A DNA stretch of 64,000 bases from an uncultured Vicinamibacterales bacterium (GCA_958295905.1 OY282382.1:3062001-3126000); one strand, 5' to 3'. Positions 1-8,311 are shown, counted from the stretch's first letter. The notes: generated from the letters alone by a model not told the origin. Numbers and translations are program-made.

Positions 1-1
1 G

Positions 2-754
2 GCCCACGAATTCCGCCCCGGCGACCGGCGCGTGATCCACCACGTCATCTCCGAGGTCCTCGAGGACGACGGCCTGCCGGCCACGGCCGAGGTGAAGCTG
101 CAGCGTGACCGCTCGCGGACCCGGGCCCGCGGCGCCAGCGTCGGCGGCTACGTGCCGAACCGGCTGGGCACCGTCTACGAGGACGGCGTCGCGGTGAAGC
201 TGCCCGCGGGGGCGGACATCGAGGCCCAGATGCACTACACCACGATCGGCGAGCCGGTGCTCGACCGGAGCAGTTGGGGCGTGGTGGTGGCGCCGGTGCC
301 GCCGTCGGGCGCGGATCGCCGCCGGGCCGGCGGGGGCGCGGTCGCCAACCTCCTGTTCCGCATCGAGCCGGGGAACCCCGCCTACGAGGTCCGGGCGAAG
401 CGCCGGATCGACGAGCCCGCGTACCTGTCGAGCATGATGCCGCACATGCACGTGCGCGGGAAGTCCGCGAAGTACATCGTCCGCTACCCCGACGGCAGCG
501 AGGAAGTGGCGCTGTGGGTGCCCAACTACGACTTCAACTGGCAGCTCCGCTACCATCTCGAGGAGCCGATTCTCATGCCCGCCGGCTCGACGCTGGAGGC
601 GGTGTTCACCTACGACAACTCGGCCAACAACCGGCACAACCCCGACCCCGCGGCCGCGGTGCGCTGGGGCGACCAGACCTGGGAAGAGATGATGCTGGGC
701 TACTACGGCACCATCGAGGTCCCCGCCGAGGAGACGACGACGAACGAGCCGTGA
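2..754 (+). CDS. Copper type II monooxygenase-like protein, 3' part
   Basis: The reading frame is open from the window edge, so the N-terminus is missing. The visible 250 residues carry a His-His pair (VIHHV, near residue 12 of the fragment) and an HMH triplet in MMPHMHVRG. These match the two copper sites of ascorbate-dependent type II copper monooxygenases, the PHM fold. A downstream gene at 45188-46456 has the same two motifs (VVHHA, PHMHFLG) preceded by a c-type heme domain, so the missing part here probably holds a CxxCH domain as well. It is likely periplasmic. The substrate cannot be read from sequence, and an electron-transfer role is equally possible. Confidence 0.7.
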   Translation, partial: AHEFRPGDRRVIHHVISEVLEDDGLPATAEVKLQRDRSRTRARGASVGGYVPNRLGTVYEDGVAVKLPAGADIEAQMHYTTIGEPVLDRSSWGVVVAPVPPSGADRRRAGGGAVANLLFRIEPGNPAYEVRAKRRIDEPAYLSSMMPHMHVRGKSAKYIVRYPDGSEEVALWVPNYDFNWQLRYHLEEPILMPAGSTLEAVFTYDNSANNRHNPDPAAAVRWGDQTWEEMMLGYYGTIEVPAEETTTNEP

Positions 755-954
755 GGCTTGGGGCAGCGCTTGGCCCGGCTCGGCGGCGTCCCGTGCGCCG
801 GACGCCGCCGAGCCCGGGCGGCCGCCGAGATCCGGCGGCGCGGCGACGACGGCGGCCCCGGCAGCCCGTGGCGAAAGTTTCCGCTGCATCCAGTCGAGCG
901 CTCCCGGCGCCCCGCAGCGTCCGCCCCGGAACAATTATCACCGGACGGCGTTGA

Positions 955-1134
955 TGCAGTGCTGTGTTCAGCATCGACGCGCTTGCCTGTCCCCGCTGCG
1001 GCGGAAGCCTCGCGCCGGCCGCCTTGATCAAGGACCCGGCGGTGACCGCGCGGATCCTGGGCCGCCTCGGGTTGCCGGCGACGATCCCCGAGCCCGGTCC
1101 CGCGCGTTCGCCTCCACGGTTGCCGGCGTCGTGA
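955..1134 (+). pseudogene. IS91-type transposase C-terminal remnant
   Basis: A short open stretch of 59 codons follows an in-frame stop at 952-954. It contains a CPRCGG zinc-type knuckle, then an ILGRLGLP stretch and a proline-rich tail ending in a stop. This is the usual ending of IS91/IS801-type Y2 transposases, in which a C-x-x-C-G-G motif is followed by an I-L-x-x-L-G-L-P stretch. The catalytic part is absent. It marks an old insertion. Confidence 0.5.
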
Positions 1135-1468
1135 ACGGCCGCCGCCCGCGCCGCGAGCGGTCGCCGCGCCCCGGCCCGCCGGTCTCGTCCATCCGAGTCA
1201 CTCCGCTTGAAGTGCGCCCTGCGCGCGATCAACCTGCCTGCGCGCCCCGGACGGTGGCGCGCGCTCGACCTTGACAATCGCCTCCCGCGTGGACAGGATG
1301 AGGCCAATCCACGTGAGGATGCTCGACGATCCGCGCCGTCGGGGGGACGTGAGGTTGACCGGGTTTCCCGCCCGCGGCAGGGTTGAAGAACAGGGAGGGA
1401 TGACCGGAATGGCGCTGACTAATCTCGGCCGCAAGCTCCTCCGGCGGGTCGCGTGACGGTAAGTTTCG
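1135..1468. other. Gap without a recognised gene
   Basis: This stretch lies between the IS91-type tail and the AAA ATPase gene. Short open frames exist on both strands, but none has a ribosome-binding site or a recognisable motif. I see no clear promoter or hairpin. Confidence 0.4.
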
Positions 1469-2644
1469 ATGCGGATTGAGCAGATCGGGATCAAGAACTA
1501 CCGCGTGTTCCGAGACGTCAAACTGACCCATCTGCCGCCCATGGCGGTTCTCATCGGCGCCAACGGAACGGGCAAATCGACGCTGTTCGACGTGTTCTCG
1601 TTCCTGAAGGACGCCCTCGCCGGCAACGCCGCCTCCGCGGTCGCCCGGCGCGGCGGATTCCGGGAGCTGGCCAGCCGGGGGGAGCGGGGTCCGGTCGGGA
1701 TTACGGTAAAATTTCGGGAGAGTGGTGGCCGCTTGGCTACATACATGCTCGAAGTGATGACTGACGGTCACCGAGTGGTGGTTGGTCGTGAGGTACTGCG
1801 TTATACCCGAAAACCAAGCTCAGGTCGCCCGTGGCACTTCGTCGATTTCTCGCATGGCCGGGGCACAGCAATCACCAACGAGTCCGTTTACGGGACGGGC
1901 GCAGACGAAGCACGGGAAGAATACGAACTTGACGATCCCAGCACCCTGGCGATCAAGGGCCTTGGCCAATTCCGAGAATTTCGTGTCGTCTCGGAATTTC
2001 GAAGTTTGATCGAGAACTGGCACATCTCGAACTTTCATATCACCGATGCGCGACCAAGCGCCGAAGCCGGCTACGCCGAACACCTTTCGACCCGGGGAGA
2101 CAACGTGGCGCAGGTCGCCCAATACCTGTACGAGAATCACCGCGAGAGCTTCGAGCGTGTGCTCAAGGCCATGCGCGCGCGCGTCCCGGGCGTGGTGGCT
2201 GTACAGGCCAAATCTACCGAGGACGGCCGCTTGGTGCTGCGATTCCAGGACGGGAGCTTCAAGGACCCCTTCGTTGCCCGGTACGTCTCGGACGGTACGA
2301 TCAAAATGTTCGCCTATCTGGTGCTGCTCCATGACCCGAAGCCGCATCCGCTCCTCGCCGTGGAAGAACCGGAGAACCAGCTTTATCCGTCGCTGCTCAG
2401 CGAGCTGATCGAGGAGTTCCGGGACTACGCACGCCGGGGCGGACAAGCATTCGTTTCGACGCACTCCCCCGATTTCCTGAGCGGCGCGAAGCTCAGCGAA
2501 ATCTACTGGCTGCAAAAGGTGGACGGTTTCTCCGTGGTTCGGCGTGGAAGCGACATCCGGCTCCTGCGCGATCTCGTCGAGGAAGGAGACCTCCCCGGCG
2601 CGCTCTGGAAACAGCGGCTGTTCGAAGGCGCGGATCCGCAATGA
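1469..2644 (+). CDS. AAA family ATPase (AAA_21/OLD-like)
   Basis: This is a 391-residue P-loop ATPase with the SMC-like start typical of AAA_21/OLD-type proteins (IKNYRVFRDV). The Walker A motif GANGTGKST is at residues 30-38. A Walker B-type AVEEPENQLYP lies near residue 298, and the STHSPDFL switch near residue 330. Such ATPases usually work with a partner encoded directly downstream, often in antiphage or plasmid-defence modules. Here the stop overlaps the next start as ATGA, but that partner is cut off after 47 codons, so the module is probably non-functional unless the ATPase acts alone. Base composition is less extreme around 1700-2050 than in neighbouring genes, which suggests recent transfer. 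Confidence 0.85.
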   Translation: MRIEQIGIKNYRVFRDVKLTHLPPMAVLIGANGTGKSTLFDVFSFLKDALAGNAASAVARRGGFRELASRGERGPVGITVKFRESGGRLATYMLEVMTDGHRVVVGREVLRYTRKPSSGRPWHFVDFSHGRGTAITNESVYGTGADEAREEYELDDPSTLAIKGLGQFREFRVVSEFRSLIENWHISNFHITDARPSAEAGYAEHLSTRGDNVAQVAQYLYENHRESFERVLKAMRARVPGVVAVQAKSTEDGRLVLRFQDGSFKDPFVARYVSDGTIKMFAYLVLLHDPKPHPLLAVEEPENQLYPSLLSELIEEFRDYARRGGQAFVSTHSPDFLSGAKLSEIYWLQKVDGFSVVRRGSDIRLLRDLVEEGDLPGALWKQRLFEGADPQ

Positions 2645-2784
2645 CGAAACTCGTCTTTCTGGTGGAAGAACCCTCGATGGCGGACATGCTCGACGGACTT
2701 CTGCCGAGGCTCTTTCCCGCACTCCGGTTCCAGTGCATCCCTCACGACGGGAAGCGGGATCTGGAGAAGAGCATCCCCCGGTGA
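2641..2784 (+). pseudogene. Truncated DUF4276-type partner of the ATPase
   Basis: The start overlaps the ATPase stop by four bases (ATGA), the arrangement expected for a translationally coupled partner. The 47 residues begin MTKLVFLVEEPSM and continue to HDGKRDLEKSIPR before a stop. This resembles the N-terminus of DUF4276/TOPRIM-like proteins, which begin with a hydrophobic strand ending in E-E/E-G-x-S and commonly follow AAA_21 ATPases. These proteins normally have about 200 residues, so most of the gene is lost. The break coincides with the start of a transposase fragment. The family assignment rests on a short segment. Confidence 0.6.
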
Positions 2785-3181
2785 GCTGGTGGAGCGTCCG
2801 TTTGCGCACCTGTTTGAGACCGGTGGGATGCGCCGGGTGCACCTTCGGGGGCATTCGAACATTCTGAAGCGCCTGCTGGTTCACGTCGCGGGCCTCAACC
2901 TCGGGCTGCTTCTGCGCCGGGCGATCGGCACCGGCACGTCCCGCGGGCCTGCGGGCGGGGTGGTATCCGCCGTCTGCGGGCTGCTCGGGCGGTTTGTGGG
3001 CCTGGGGAGCGGTCTGGAGCGTCTCTTGACGCGCATTCGGCGCGGGTCGCCGCACTATCGAGCCATCGGCCCCTTCAGCCAGCCATCTGAACACCGGGGA
3101 CTTCTACCTCGGGCTGCTGAGCTGCCGCGGGCGCCGCGCCGAGCCGGCACCCCGCGAGCAGCACCGCCGCCGCTGCCGTAG
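2783..3181 (+). pseudogene. Transposase C-terminal fragment
   Basis: The frame opens with ELVERPFAHLFETGGMRR and RGHSNILKRLL, followed by LNLGLLLRRAIGTGTSRG. This is the pattern at the end of certain DDE transposases (ERxFAHxxETGGxRR, then N-x-x-KRLL, then an NLGLLxR stretch), seen in IS1182/IS5-like elements. No catalytic domain precedes it. The match fades after about position 3000, and the rest of the frame is low-complexity. The fragment sits between a truncated gene on its left and another on its right, so it is the scar of an element that removed parts of both. Confidence 0.55.
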
Positions 3182-3200
3182 ATCTCGCCATCGCCGTCAT
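3075..3200 (-). pseudogene. Exported protein, 5' remnant
   Basis: A strong ribosome-binding site (GGGAGG, seven bases from the ATG) precedes a classic signal peptide: MTAMARSTAAAAVLLAGC, then an AAPAAAQQ cleavage region. The frame closes after 41 codons, soon after the expected cleavage site. The initiation region is that of a real secreted or lipid-anchored protein whose body was lost at the edge of the neighbouring transposase fragment. Too little of the mature part remains to name it. Confidence 0.45.
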
Positions 3201-3300
3201 GGATTCCCTCCCTTGAAGGCCCGGCCCCAGCCGCGCCGCCCTCGACGAGGCGGTAGCGACCGAGCGTGAACGCCCGGCCGGCGCGTAATACCGTGGCGGG

Positions 3301-3480
3301 ATGGACGCCTTCATGCCGTGGATCACGCCCGCCGTCGTCATTGCAGTGTTCGCGTGGCTGCGGGCCGACATCCGCAACCTCAAGACCGAGCGGTCGGATG
3401 GATCGGATGGAGAAGCGGCTGAACGCCCGCATCGACGCCCTCGACAAGCGCCTCGACGGGCTCGCGGCGCGTGGACCGGT
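3301..3480 (+). pseudogene. Frameshifted small membrane/coiled-coil protein
   Basis: The frame at 3301 reads MDAFMPWITPAVVIAVFAWL, then RADIRNLKTE. The reading then jumps to the next frame near 3395-3405, which continues MDRMEKRLNARIDALDKRL. Together they give an N-terminal hydrophobic helix followed by a charged coiled coil. That is the same design as the intact 102-residue protein at 42664-42972, which starts with a TPALVAALFAWLRSD stretch. The shift lies in a run of near-repeats of the bases tcggatgga, a likely slippage site. It is probably broken. Confidence 0.45.
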
Positions 3481-3535
3481 GCGCGCCAAGAGGCACCGCC
3501 AACCGCAGCCGCCTGTCGAGGCACGTACGCCGCCG

Positions 3536-3961
3536 TCAGTCCCGCACGGTGTCGAGGAGGCGGTTGCAGAGACCGGCGACGTACTCGAGGTTGCCCGCCG
3601 CCCGTTCGGCATCCGTCTCGTCGAAGAGATCCCGGGGGGCGAGGTTCTGGCGCTCGTCGCCGTAGAACGCGATGCCGCGGTCGCCGGCCATCTCCGTCGA
3701 GATGGTCGCGAGGCGGTCGACTTCGGCGCGGAACCACTCGGGAAACCGCGCGGCCTCGCGGCGGAGCAGCTCGGCGACGTCGTGCGTCCGGGTCGGCTCG
3801 ACCGCGACGAGGCGCAGGGTGCCCTTCAGGAACAGCTCGACGCACTCCTGCGCCTCGCGGACGACGGTGGCCCAGAACCTGCGCTCGACGGCGAGGCGAA
3901 CCAGCTCCACCCGGCTCGCGGCTTCCTCGATGTAGAGCCGTCCCATGCGCGAGCTGGTCAT
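3536..3961 (-). CDS. HEPN domain protein
   Basis: This is a 141-residue all-helical protein whose start overlaps the end of the upstream nucleotidyltransferase gene by four bases. It has the helix pattern of HEPN domains, with an AQECVELFLKG helix followed by EPTRTHDVAELL. Paired with a minimal nucleotidyltransferase, HEPN proteins form the widespread MNT/HEPN toxin-antitoxin type, in which HEPN is an RNase or an AMPylated partner. The canonical R-x4-6-H catalytic motif with a following tyrosine is not evident, so RNase activity is uncertain. It lies in a region of broken accessory genes. Confidence 0.75.
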   Translation of the reverse strand: MTSSRMGRLYIEEAASRVELVRLAVERRFWATVVREAQECVELFLKGTLRLVAVEPTRTHDVAELLRREAARFPEWFRAEVDRLATISTEMAGDRGIAFYGDERQNLAPRDLFDETDAERAAGNLEYVAGLCNRLLDTVRD

Positions 3962-4527
3962 ATCTCGACCACCTCGCCGAACCGGAAATCGGGTTTCAGG
4001 TCCCAGTACCAGCTTCCGTCGTCGAGAAACACCCGGCGGCTTCCGAGCTCGCGCATGCGGGTGCGCATGGCGTCGAGCACCGTCTGGAAGAACTGCCCGC
4101 GGTCGACGAGGAGGATGCCGTCCTCGACCATGTCAAGGTAGAGCGGGCTGTGGAACCGCGCCTCCTCCGGCGTCTTCGTCACGAGGTTCCACTCGACGGC
4201 CGGCAGCGCGTGCCGGGCCCGAACGTGCGACCACGCCGCGAGGAGGGGGCGCCGGCGTTCGACCAAGCTGTGCGGGAACCCTTCCGCGACCACCAGCACA
4301 TCGATGTCCGAGCGGGGGGCGCCCTGGCCGCGGGCCACCGAGCCGAAGAGCACCAGCGAGCGCAGGCGCGGGCCGAGGAGCGCGCACCAGGCGTCGGCGG
4401 CGTCGGCGAGCGACGTGCGGAACGGCTCGGCGATCGCCTGCCGGGCAATCCGCGTCCGCACCGCGCGCTTGACGCCGTCGGTGTCGGTGTGACGGGGGAC
4501 GGGCCCGCCCTTTGCGGCTACCTTCAT
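3958..4527 (-). CDS. Minimal nucleotidyltransferase (MNT) of HEPN pair
   Basis: The 189-residue protein carries the nucleotidyltransferase signature GS-x10-D-x-D in GSVARGQGAPRSDIDVLVV, followed by a strand with a further acidic position (AVEWNLV). The start at 4527 is chosen because GGAAGA lies just upstream; the open frame continues further but without supporting motifs. MNT proteins transfer nucleotides to a HEPN partner, and here that partner follows with a four-base overlap. A longer C-terminus (about residues 130-189) is present than in the smallest MNTs. It probably acts as the antitoxin half of the pair. Confidence 0.8.
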   Translation of the reverse strand: MKVAAKGGPVPRHTDTDGVKRAVRTRIARQAIAEPFRTSLADAADAWCALLGPRLRSLVLFGSVARGQGAPRSDIDVLVVAEGFPHSLVERRRPLLAAWSHVRARHALPAVEWNLVTKTPEEARFHSPLYLDMVEDGILLVDRGQFFQTVLDAMRTRMRELGSRRVFLDDGSWYWDLKPDFRFGEVVEI

Positions 4528-4689
4528 CGGTTCGTCTTCCGCATGTCCCGATTCTGTCCCGGCCCTGCGTGTGCGGGCGGACTCTGGAAAGAACGCGGCG
4601 TCTTGCCGTCCGAGCACCGGCGGCGGGCTCGTTGATCCGCGTGTCGGTGTGCGCCGGAGCGACGCCGGATCGCGTCCAGGCTGAGGCGG

Positions 4690-4925
4690 GAGCGCGCCCG
4701 CGCAGTATTCGACGATCCTGGCCAGCTCGTGATTACGGATCTGGCGGCGGATCACCTCGCTGGAGACGTCGAACTCGTGGGCCAAATCTAGATCCGGTTC
4801 CCGCGGTCGAGTACGGACGTGACCGCGGCGTCCCCCGCCGTGATGGAGAGTGCGGCCATCGTGGCTTGGGCGGCTTGGTCGGGCGACGGTCCCGCGTCGA
4901 CCCAGTCGAACTGAAAACGAACGCT
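4690..4925 (-). pseudogene. Decayed gene with ImmA/IrrE-like or HTH-like end
   Basis: Two protein-like stretches lie in different minus-strand frames and meet near 4793. The first reads FQFDWVDAGPSPDQAAQ and then LSITAGDAAVTSVLDR, and closes at a stop. The second reads LDLAHEFDVSSEVIRRQIRN and then HELARIVEY. The second resembles the last helices of ImmA/IrrE-type or HTH regulators. Neither has a start codon with a ribosome site. The simplest reading is one gene that lost its centre, fused out of frame. Family assignment is tentative. Confidence 0.35.
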
Positions 4926-5083
4926 TCATGCCAGACCTCGGACCCGTTGCCCTGGCTCCAGAGGATACCCGCATCGTCTCTCGCCGGGATGAACCGGGCG
5001 CCGGCCCGCGCATCGGGAACCTGCGCGGGCGGGGCGACTCCACCACGACGGGGCGGTGGAACTCACGTCCGGATTCCAGCCGG

Positions 5084-6193
5084 TCACGGGCGCGCGCCGG
5101 GCGCCCGGTTCGGGACCAGGAACAGGTTCGTCATGTCGCCGTCGATGCTGATGGTGCGGAGATAGCGGTAGGTGGACGCCTCGTAGAGGTCGATGGTGGC
5201 GCCCGCCTGATGGACGTAGAGGAGCTGGCCGTTGGTGCTCACGGCCAGCGCCATGCGGGGGCGTCCCTCGATGACCGCGCGCTGCTCGACGCGCCGCTCC
5301 GCGAGGTCGAAGGTCCAGAACTCGTAGTGGCCGATGCGGCGCAGGACCGCGTAGGCCTTGCGCCGGCCCGGCGCGAGGGAGAACGAGGACAGCGGCTCGT
5401 CCGGTCCGAGGGTGTAGAAGTCGACGTCGCGCCGGGCGAGGTCGATGCGCGCGACGCCCATCAGGCGCCGGTTCTGCACCGGGTCCTGCACGCGGAAGAG
5501 GCTCGTGAAATAGCCCGGCTCCTCGTTCGGATCGACGCGGAAGCCGAAACTGAACCGTTCCAGATCCGGCGCCTCGATGCGCGAGAGCTCCCACCGGTCG
5601 ACCTCCTCGAACGACTCGGTGCCGAGGGCGATGATCTCCCGGCCGAACAGGTAGAGCAGCCCGCCGTCGGGCGAGAACAGCATGTTCACGCCGGTTTGTT
5701 CCTCGCCGTCCGGCCACGGGATCTCCCGCATGATCGCGTGCGACGCCAAGTCCACCTGCAGGAGCCGGCGGGGGGCGATCTCGAACCGGTCGCGGTGCTT
5801 GATCGCGGTGTCGGCGAGGAGGACGGCGTAGCGGTCGTCCGGCGACACCACCATGCTGCGGATGCGCACCTTCGCCGCGCCTTCGCTGAGGGTGAAGGTG
5901 TCGATGGTGCTTCGCGTCTCGAGGTCGATGACCTCGATCTGTTCGAACGTCCGGTCGCGCATGTACAGGCGGGAACCGTCCGCCGACATCCGCATGTCGT
6001 TCGGCGGCCCCCCGAGGGTCATCTCGATGGTGTCGACGACCTGCTCGGTCGCCTCGTCGATGACGTAGATGCGGTTGGGGAACGCGCCGACGTAGAAGGT
6101 GCCGTCGCCGCCCGTCAGCCCGCCCGCGGGCTGGGCGATCGCGCTGCCGGACAGCAGGACGAGAACGGCGAAGGTGCGGAACAGCTCGCGCAT
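5084..6193 (-). CDS. qhpB: Quinohemoprotein amine dehydrogenase beta subunit
   Basis: This 369-residue secreted beta-propeller has a signal peptide (MRELFRTFAVLVLLSG, then SAIAQ) and repeated YVTN/WD-like blades such as YVGAFPNRIYVIDEAT, LYMRDRTFEQIEVIDLET and LLYVHQAGATIDLYEA. In QHNDH the beta subunit is a seven-bladed propeller without a prosthetic group that cradles the CTQ-bearing gamma subunit. The identification depends mainly on its place as last gene of a qhpA-D-C-B run, the order known from Paracoccus and Pseudomonas. A 292-bp gap separates it from qhpC, so it may have its own promoter. The protein is periplasmic. Confidence 0.85.
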   Translation of the reverse strand: MRELFRTFAVLVLLSGSAIAQPAGGLTGGDGTFYVGAFPNRIYVIDEATEQVVDTIEMTLGGPPNDMRMSADGSRLYMRDRTFEQIEVIDLETRSTIDTFTLSEGAAKVRIRSMVVSPDDRYAVLLADTAIKHRDRFEIAPRRLLQVDLASHAIMREIPWPDGEEQTGVNMLFSPDGGLLYLFGREIIALGTESFEEVDRWELSRIEAPDLERFSFGFRVDPNEEPGYFTSLFRVQDPVQNRRLMGVARIDLARRDVDFYTLGPDEPLSSFSLAPGRRKAYAVLRRIGHYEFWTFDLAERRVEQRAVIEGRPRMALAVSTNGQLLYVHQAGATIDLYEASTYRYLRTISIDGDMTNLFLVPNRAPGARP

Positions 6194-6292
6194 GGGTCGA
6201 GGTCTCCCGAAAGAGGGACGATCTCCTGGGCGCCTGCGCAGGAGTCCCGCGTCAGCGAACTCCCGCCGCGGCCGCAAGGCCGCGCCGGCCCC

Positions 6293-6336
6293 CGATCGCC
6301 GTCTGCGGCTTCGATGGCCGCCCAGCCAAACCGCCA
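6293..6336. repeat. Degenerate family A repeat piece
   Basis: The sequence includes tgcggcttcgatggccgccc followed by an agccaaaccgcc run, and resembles the core of the family A repeats at 43621-43700 and 44697-44943. It lies in the gap between qhpC and qhpB. Only about 40 bases match. Confidence 0.35.
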
Positions 6337-6485
6337 TTATCGGGGACGCCGATCACTCCGACGCCACGAAACGTCGGGACATGTTTCACGGCAAACGCTC
6401 ATGAGCGGCGCGCCCCTCACCCGATGGCATGAAAGGGCGGTGGTGGAATACCTGCGCCCGCGGCGCCGTTCCAGGGCGCAGACGC

Positions 6486-6854
6486 CTACGGAAAGATCAG
6501 GTCGATGTTGCGCCAGTCCTTCTGGGCGGCGGCGCACTTGCCGGTCCAGTCGGGGGTGTGGTTGAGCTGATCGGGCACGTGCGCGGGCCAGAAGCAGCCG
6601 CGGTGGCAGTCGAACAGGTCGCGCTCGACCGGCTGGCACAACCCGGCCGTGCCGCCGTTGCGGTCCGCCTCCCAGCCCGGCTGGAAGACCAGCGAGCACC
6701 CCAGCGGGATGTGCGGTCCCTCCGGTTGCTGGGGGGGGGCCGAGCCCTGCTGCAGCGCGACGACGTCTCCGGCGGGGGCCGCATCGGGCGGCGGCGCGGC
6801 GACGGTCCGTTCGACGCGGGCGGCCTTCTGGTTGATCGCTCTCAGGTGTCTCAT
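6486..6854 (-). CDS. qhpC: QHNDH gamma subunit precursor (CTQ carrier)
   Basis: This 122-residue precursor is the catalytic subunit that carries cysteine tryptophylquinone. Aligned by its cysteines with the Paracoccus/Pseudomonas mature gamma chain, it has a constant offset of 46. Cys53-Glu62, Cys73-Asp79 and Cys87-Asp95 match the three Cys-to-acid thioethers; Cys83 and Trp89 match the CTQ pair. The residue next to the CTQ tryptophan is Phe instead of Trp (GCFWPAHV). The leader before the mature core is about 46 residues, longer than the 28 known in Paracoccus, and rich in Ala/Pro. GGTGAG lies just upstream of the ATG. The gene starts 14 bases after qhpD ends. Confidence 0.93.
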   Translation of the reverse strand: MRHLRAINQKAARVERTVAAPPPDAAPAGDVVALQQGSAPPQQPEGPHIPLGCSLVFQPGWEADRNGGTAGLCQPVERDLFDCHRGCFWPAHVPDQLNHTPDWTGKCAAAQKDWRNIDLIFP

Positions 6855-6868
6855 GATCTCACCGCCGT

Positions 6869-8311
6869 TCAGTCGAACCGGCGCAGGTACCGGGGGTTCC
6901 GTTCGGCCAGCTCGCCGTAGACGCGCAGGCAGACGTCGGTCCACCCGCGGATCCACTCGCAGTAGTGCAGGTTCGGTCGGGCGCTCGTGCCGTACCGGGT
7001 GTGCGCCTCGTGATAGCACCCGCCCGAGCACAGCGGGCGCGCCCAGCAGGTGTGGCAGTCGGTCTTGTTGGCCAGATGGTGACGTTCCAGGAACGCGTTC
7101 TGGGCGTTCCGGTCGATGCCGTCGTCGACGGTGCCCAGCTTGTGCTCGTCCGAGCCCGCAAACCGGTGGCACAGGGCGACGTCGCCCCCGGTGGCGACCC
7201 CCACCAGCCCCAGCCCCGCTCCGCACGGATAGGCCTTGCTGGCGCCCTTGTGGATCTCCTCGAGGGTCTCGCTCACGTTGGAGAACCCGTGGTGCTTTCC
7301 GGCCAGCGCGGCCTCGAGGAATTCGTCGGCGAGCGCCGTGAACTGCTCCACCATCCGGTCGAACCCCGACCCGTCGAGGGCGTAGGCGCGGCCGGGGGAG
7401 GTCGTCACCGGGGCGAACCCCACCTCCTGGAACCCGATCTCCTCGGTCAGGTGCCGGTAGATGCCCACGACGTCGCTGACCTGCGAGGTCAGGGTCACGC
7501 GGGCCCCGATGGGCCGGCTCGTGTGGCGCCGCAGCAGCTCGCGCACCCGCGGGAGCAGCTCGTCGTAGCTGCCGCGGCCGTCGTGGAACACGCGGAAGCG
7601 GTTCTGCATCTCGCGGGGGCCGTCGATCGACACCGTGACGGAGATGTCGTGCTCGGCCAGGAACTCGATCATCTCGCCGGTCAGGAGGGTGGCGTTCGTG
7701 GTGAGGTTGAACTCGACCTGCTTGCCCCGGGCCTCGGCCTGCTCGCGGGCGTAGGGCACGACGCGGCTCAGGACGGGGTAGTTCATCAGCGTCTCGCCGC
7801 CGAAGAAGCTCACGTGCACCACCCGGTTGCCGCCCGACTCGTTGAAGAGCAGGTCGACGCTCTTGCGGGCGGTCTCCTCGCTCATGAACTTCGGCTGCGC
7901 CCCGTTGGTGGTGTCGACGATCTTGTCCTCGCTGTACTCGTAGCAGTAGCTGCAACTGAGGTTGCACTGGTTCGTGACGTTCAGCACCGCGGTCGTGAGC
8001 GGGAACGGCGTCAATGGGATGATCGCCGGGGCCGGGGCCGGGGCCGGGGTCGGCCGCGGCGGCGCGGCGACGGTGCGCACCGCGTGGACCTGCTCGAGCT
8101 CGTCCAGCGTCTGCGCGAGGTCGGCGTCGGGGAACCGCGGGCCTACCTCGGCGAGGAGATCCCGGCGCGGCACGCGCCCGCCCGCGAGGCCGTCGATGAG
8201 CGCGGCCGCCGGCTCGTCGAGCGCGAACACCGCCGCGCTCGGCACCAGATAGAGGAAGCGCCGGCCCGCCGCGGTGAACGGATGAAACTCTCCCTGCGCC
8301 AACAGGCTCAT
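6869..8311 (-). CDS. qhpD: Radical SAM/SPASM maturase of the gamma subunit
   Basis: This is a 480-residue radical SAM enzyme with the CNLSCSYC cluster motif (Cys116, Cys120, Cys123) and a cysteine-rich SPASM region. The latter includes CHTCWARPLCSGGC near the C-terminus, which binds auxiliary iron-sulfur clusters. In the QHNDH pathway, QhpD makes the three Cys-to-Asp/Glu thioether crosslinks in the gamma subunit in the cytoplasm. An N-terminal domain (about residues 1-80) resembles the peptide-recognition part of such enzymes, and a Pro-Ala run near residues 85-97 links it to the barrel. The start overlaps the qhpA stop (ATGA). An open frame extends further upstream but is the shadow of qhpA. 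Confidence 0.93.
   Translation of the reverse strand: MSLLAQGEFHPFTAAGRRFLYLVPSAAVFALDEPAAALIDGLAGGRVPRRDLLAEVGPRFPDADLAQTLDELEQVHAVRTVAAPPRPTPAPAPAPAIIPLTPFPLTTAVLNVTNQCNLSCSYCYEYSEDKIVDTTNGAQPKFMSEETARKSVDLLFNESGGNRVVHVSFFGGETLMNYPVLSRVVPYAREQAEARGKQVEFNLTTNATLLTGEMIEFLAEHDISVTVSIDGPREMQNRFRVFHDGRGSYDELLPRVRELLRRHTSRPIGARVTLTSQVSDVVGIYRHLTEEIGFQEVGFAPVTTSPGRAYALDGSGFDRMVEQFTALADEFLEAALAGKHHGFSNVSETLEEIHKGASKAYPCGAGLGLVGVATGGDVALCHRFAGSDEHKLGTVDDGIDRNAQNAFLERHHLANKTDCHTCWARPLCSGGCYHEAHTRYGTSARPNLHYCEWIRGWTDVCLRVYGELAERNPRYLRRFD

Noticed and set aside
4528-5046. N-terminal extension of the MNT nucleotidyltransferase
   Set aside because: The extension contains remnant sequence of another gene and no supporting start signal. 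A good ribosome site precedes 4527.
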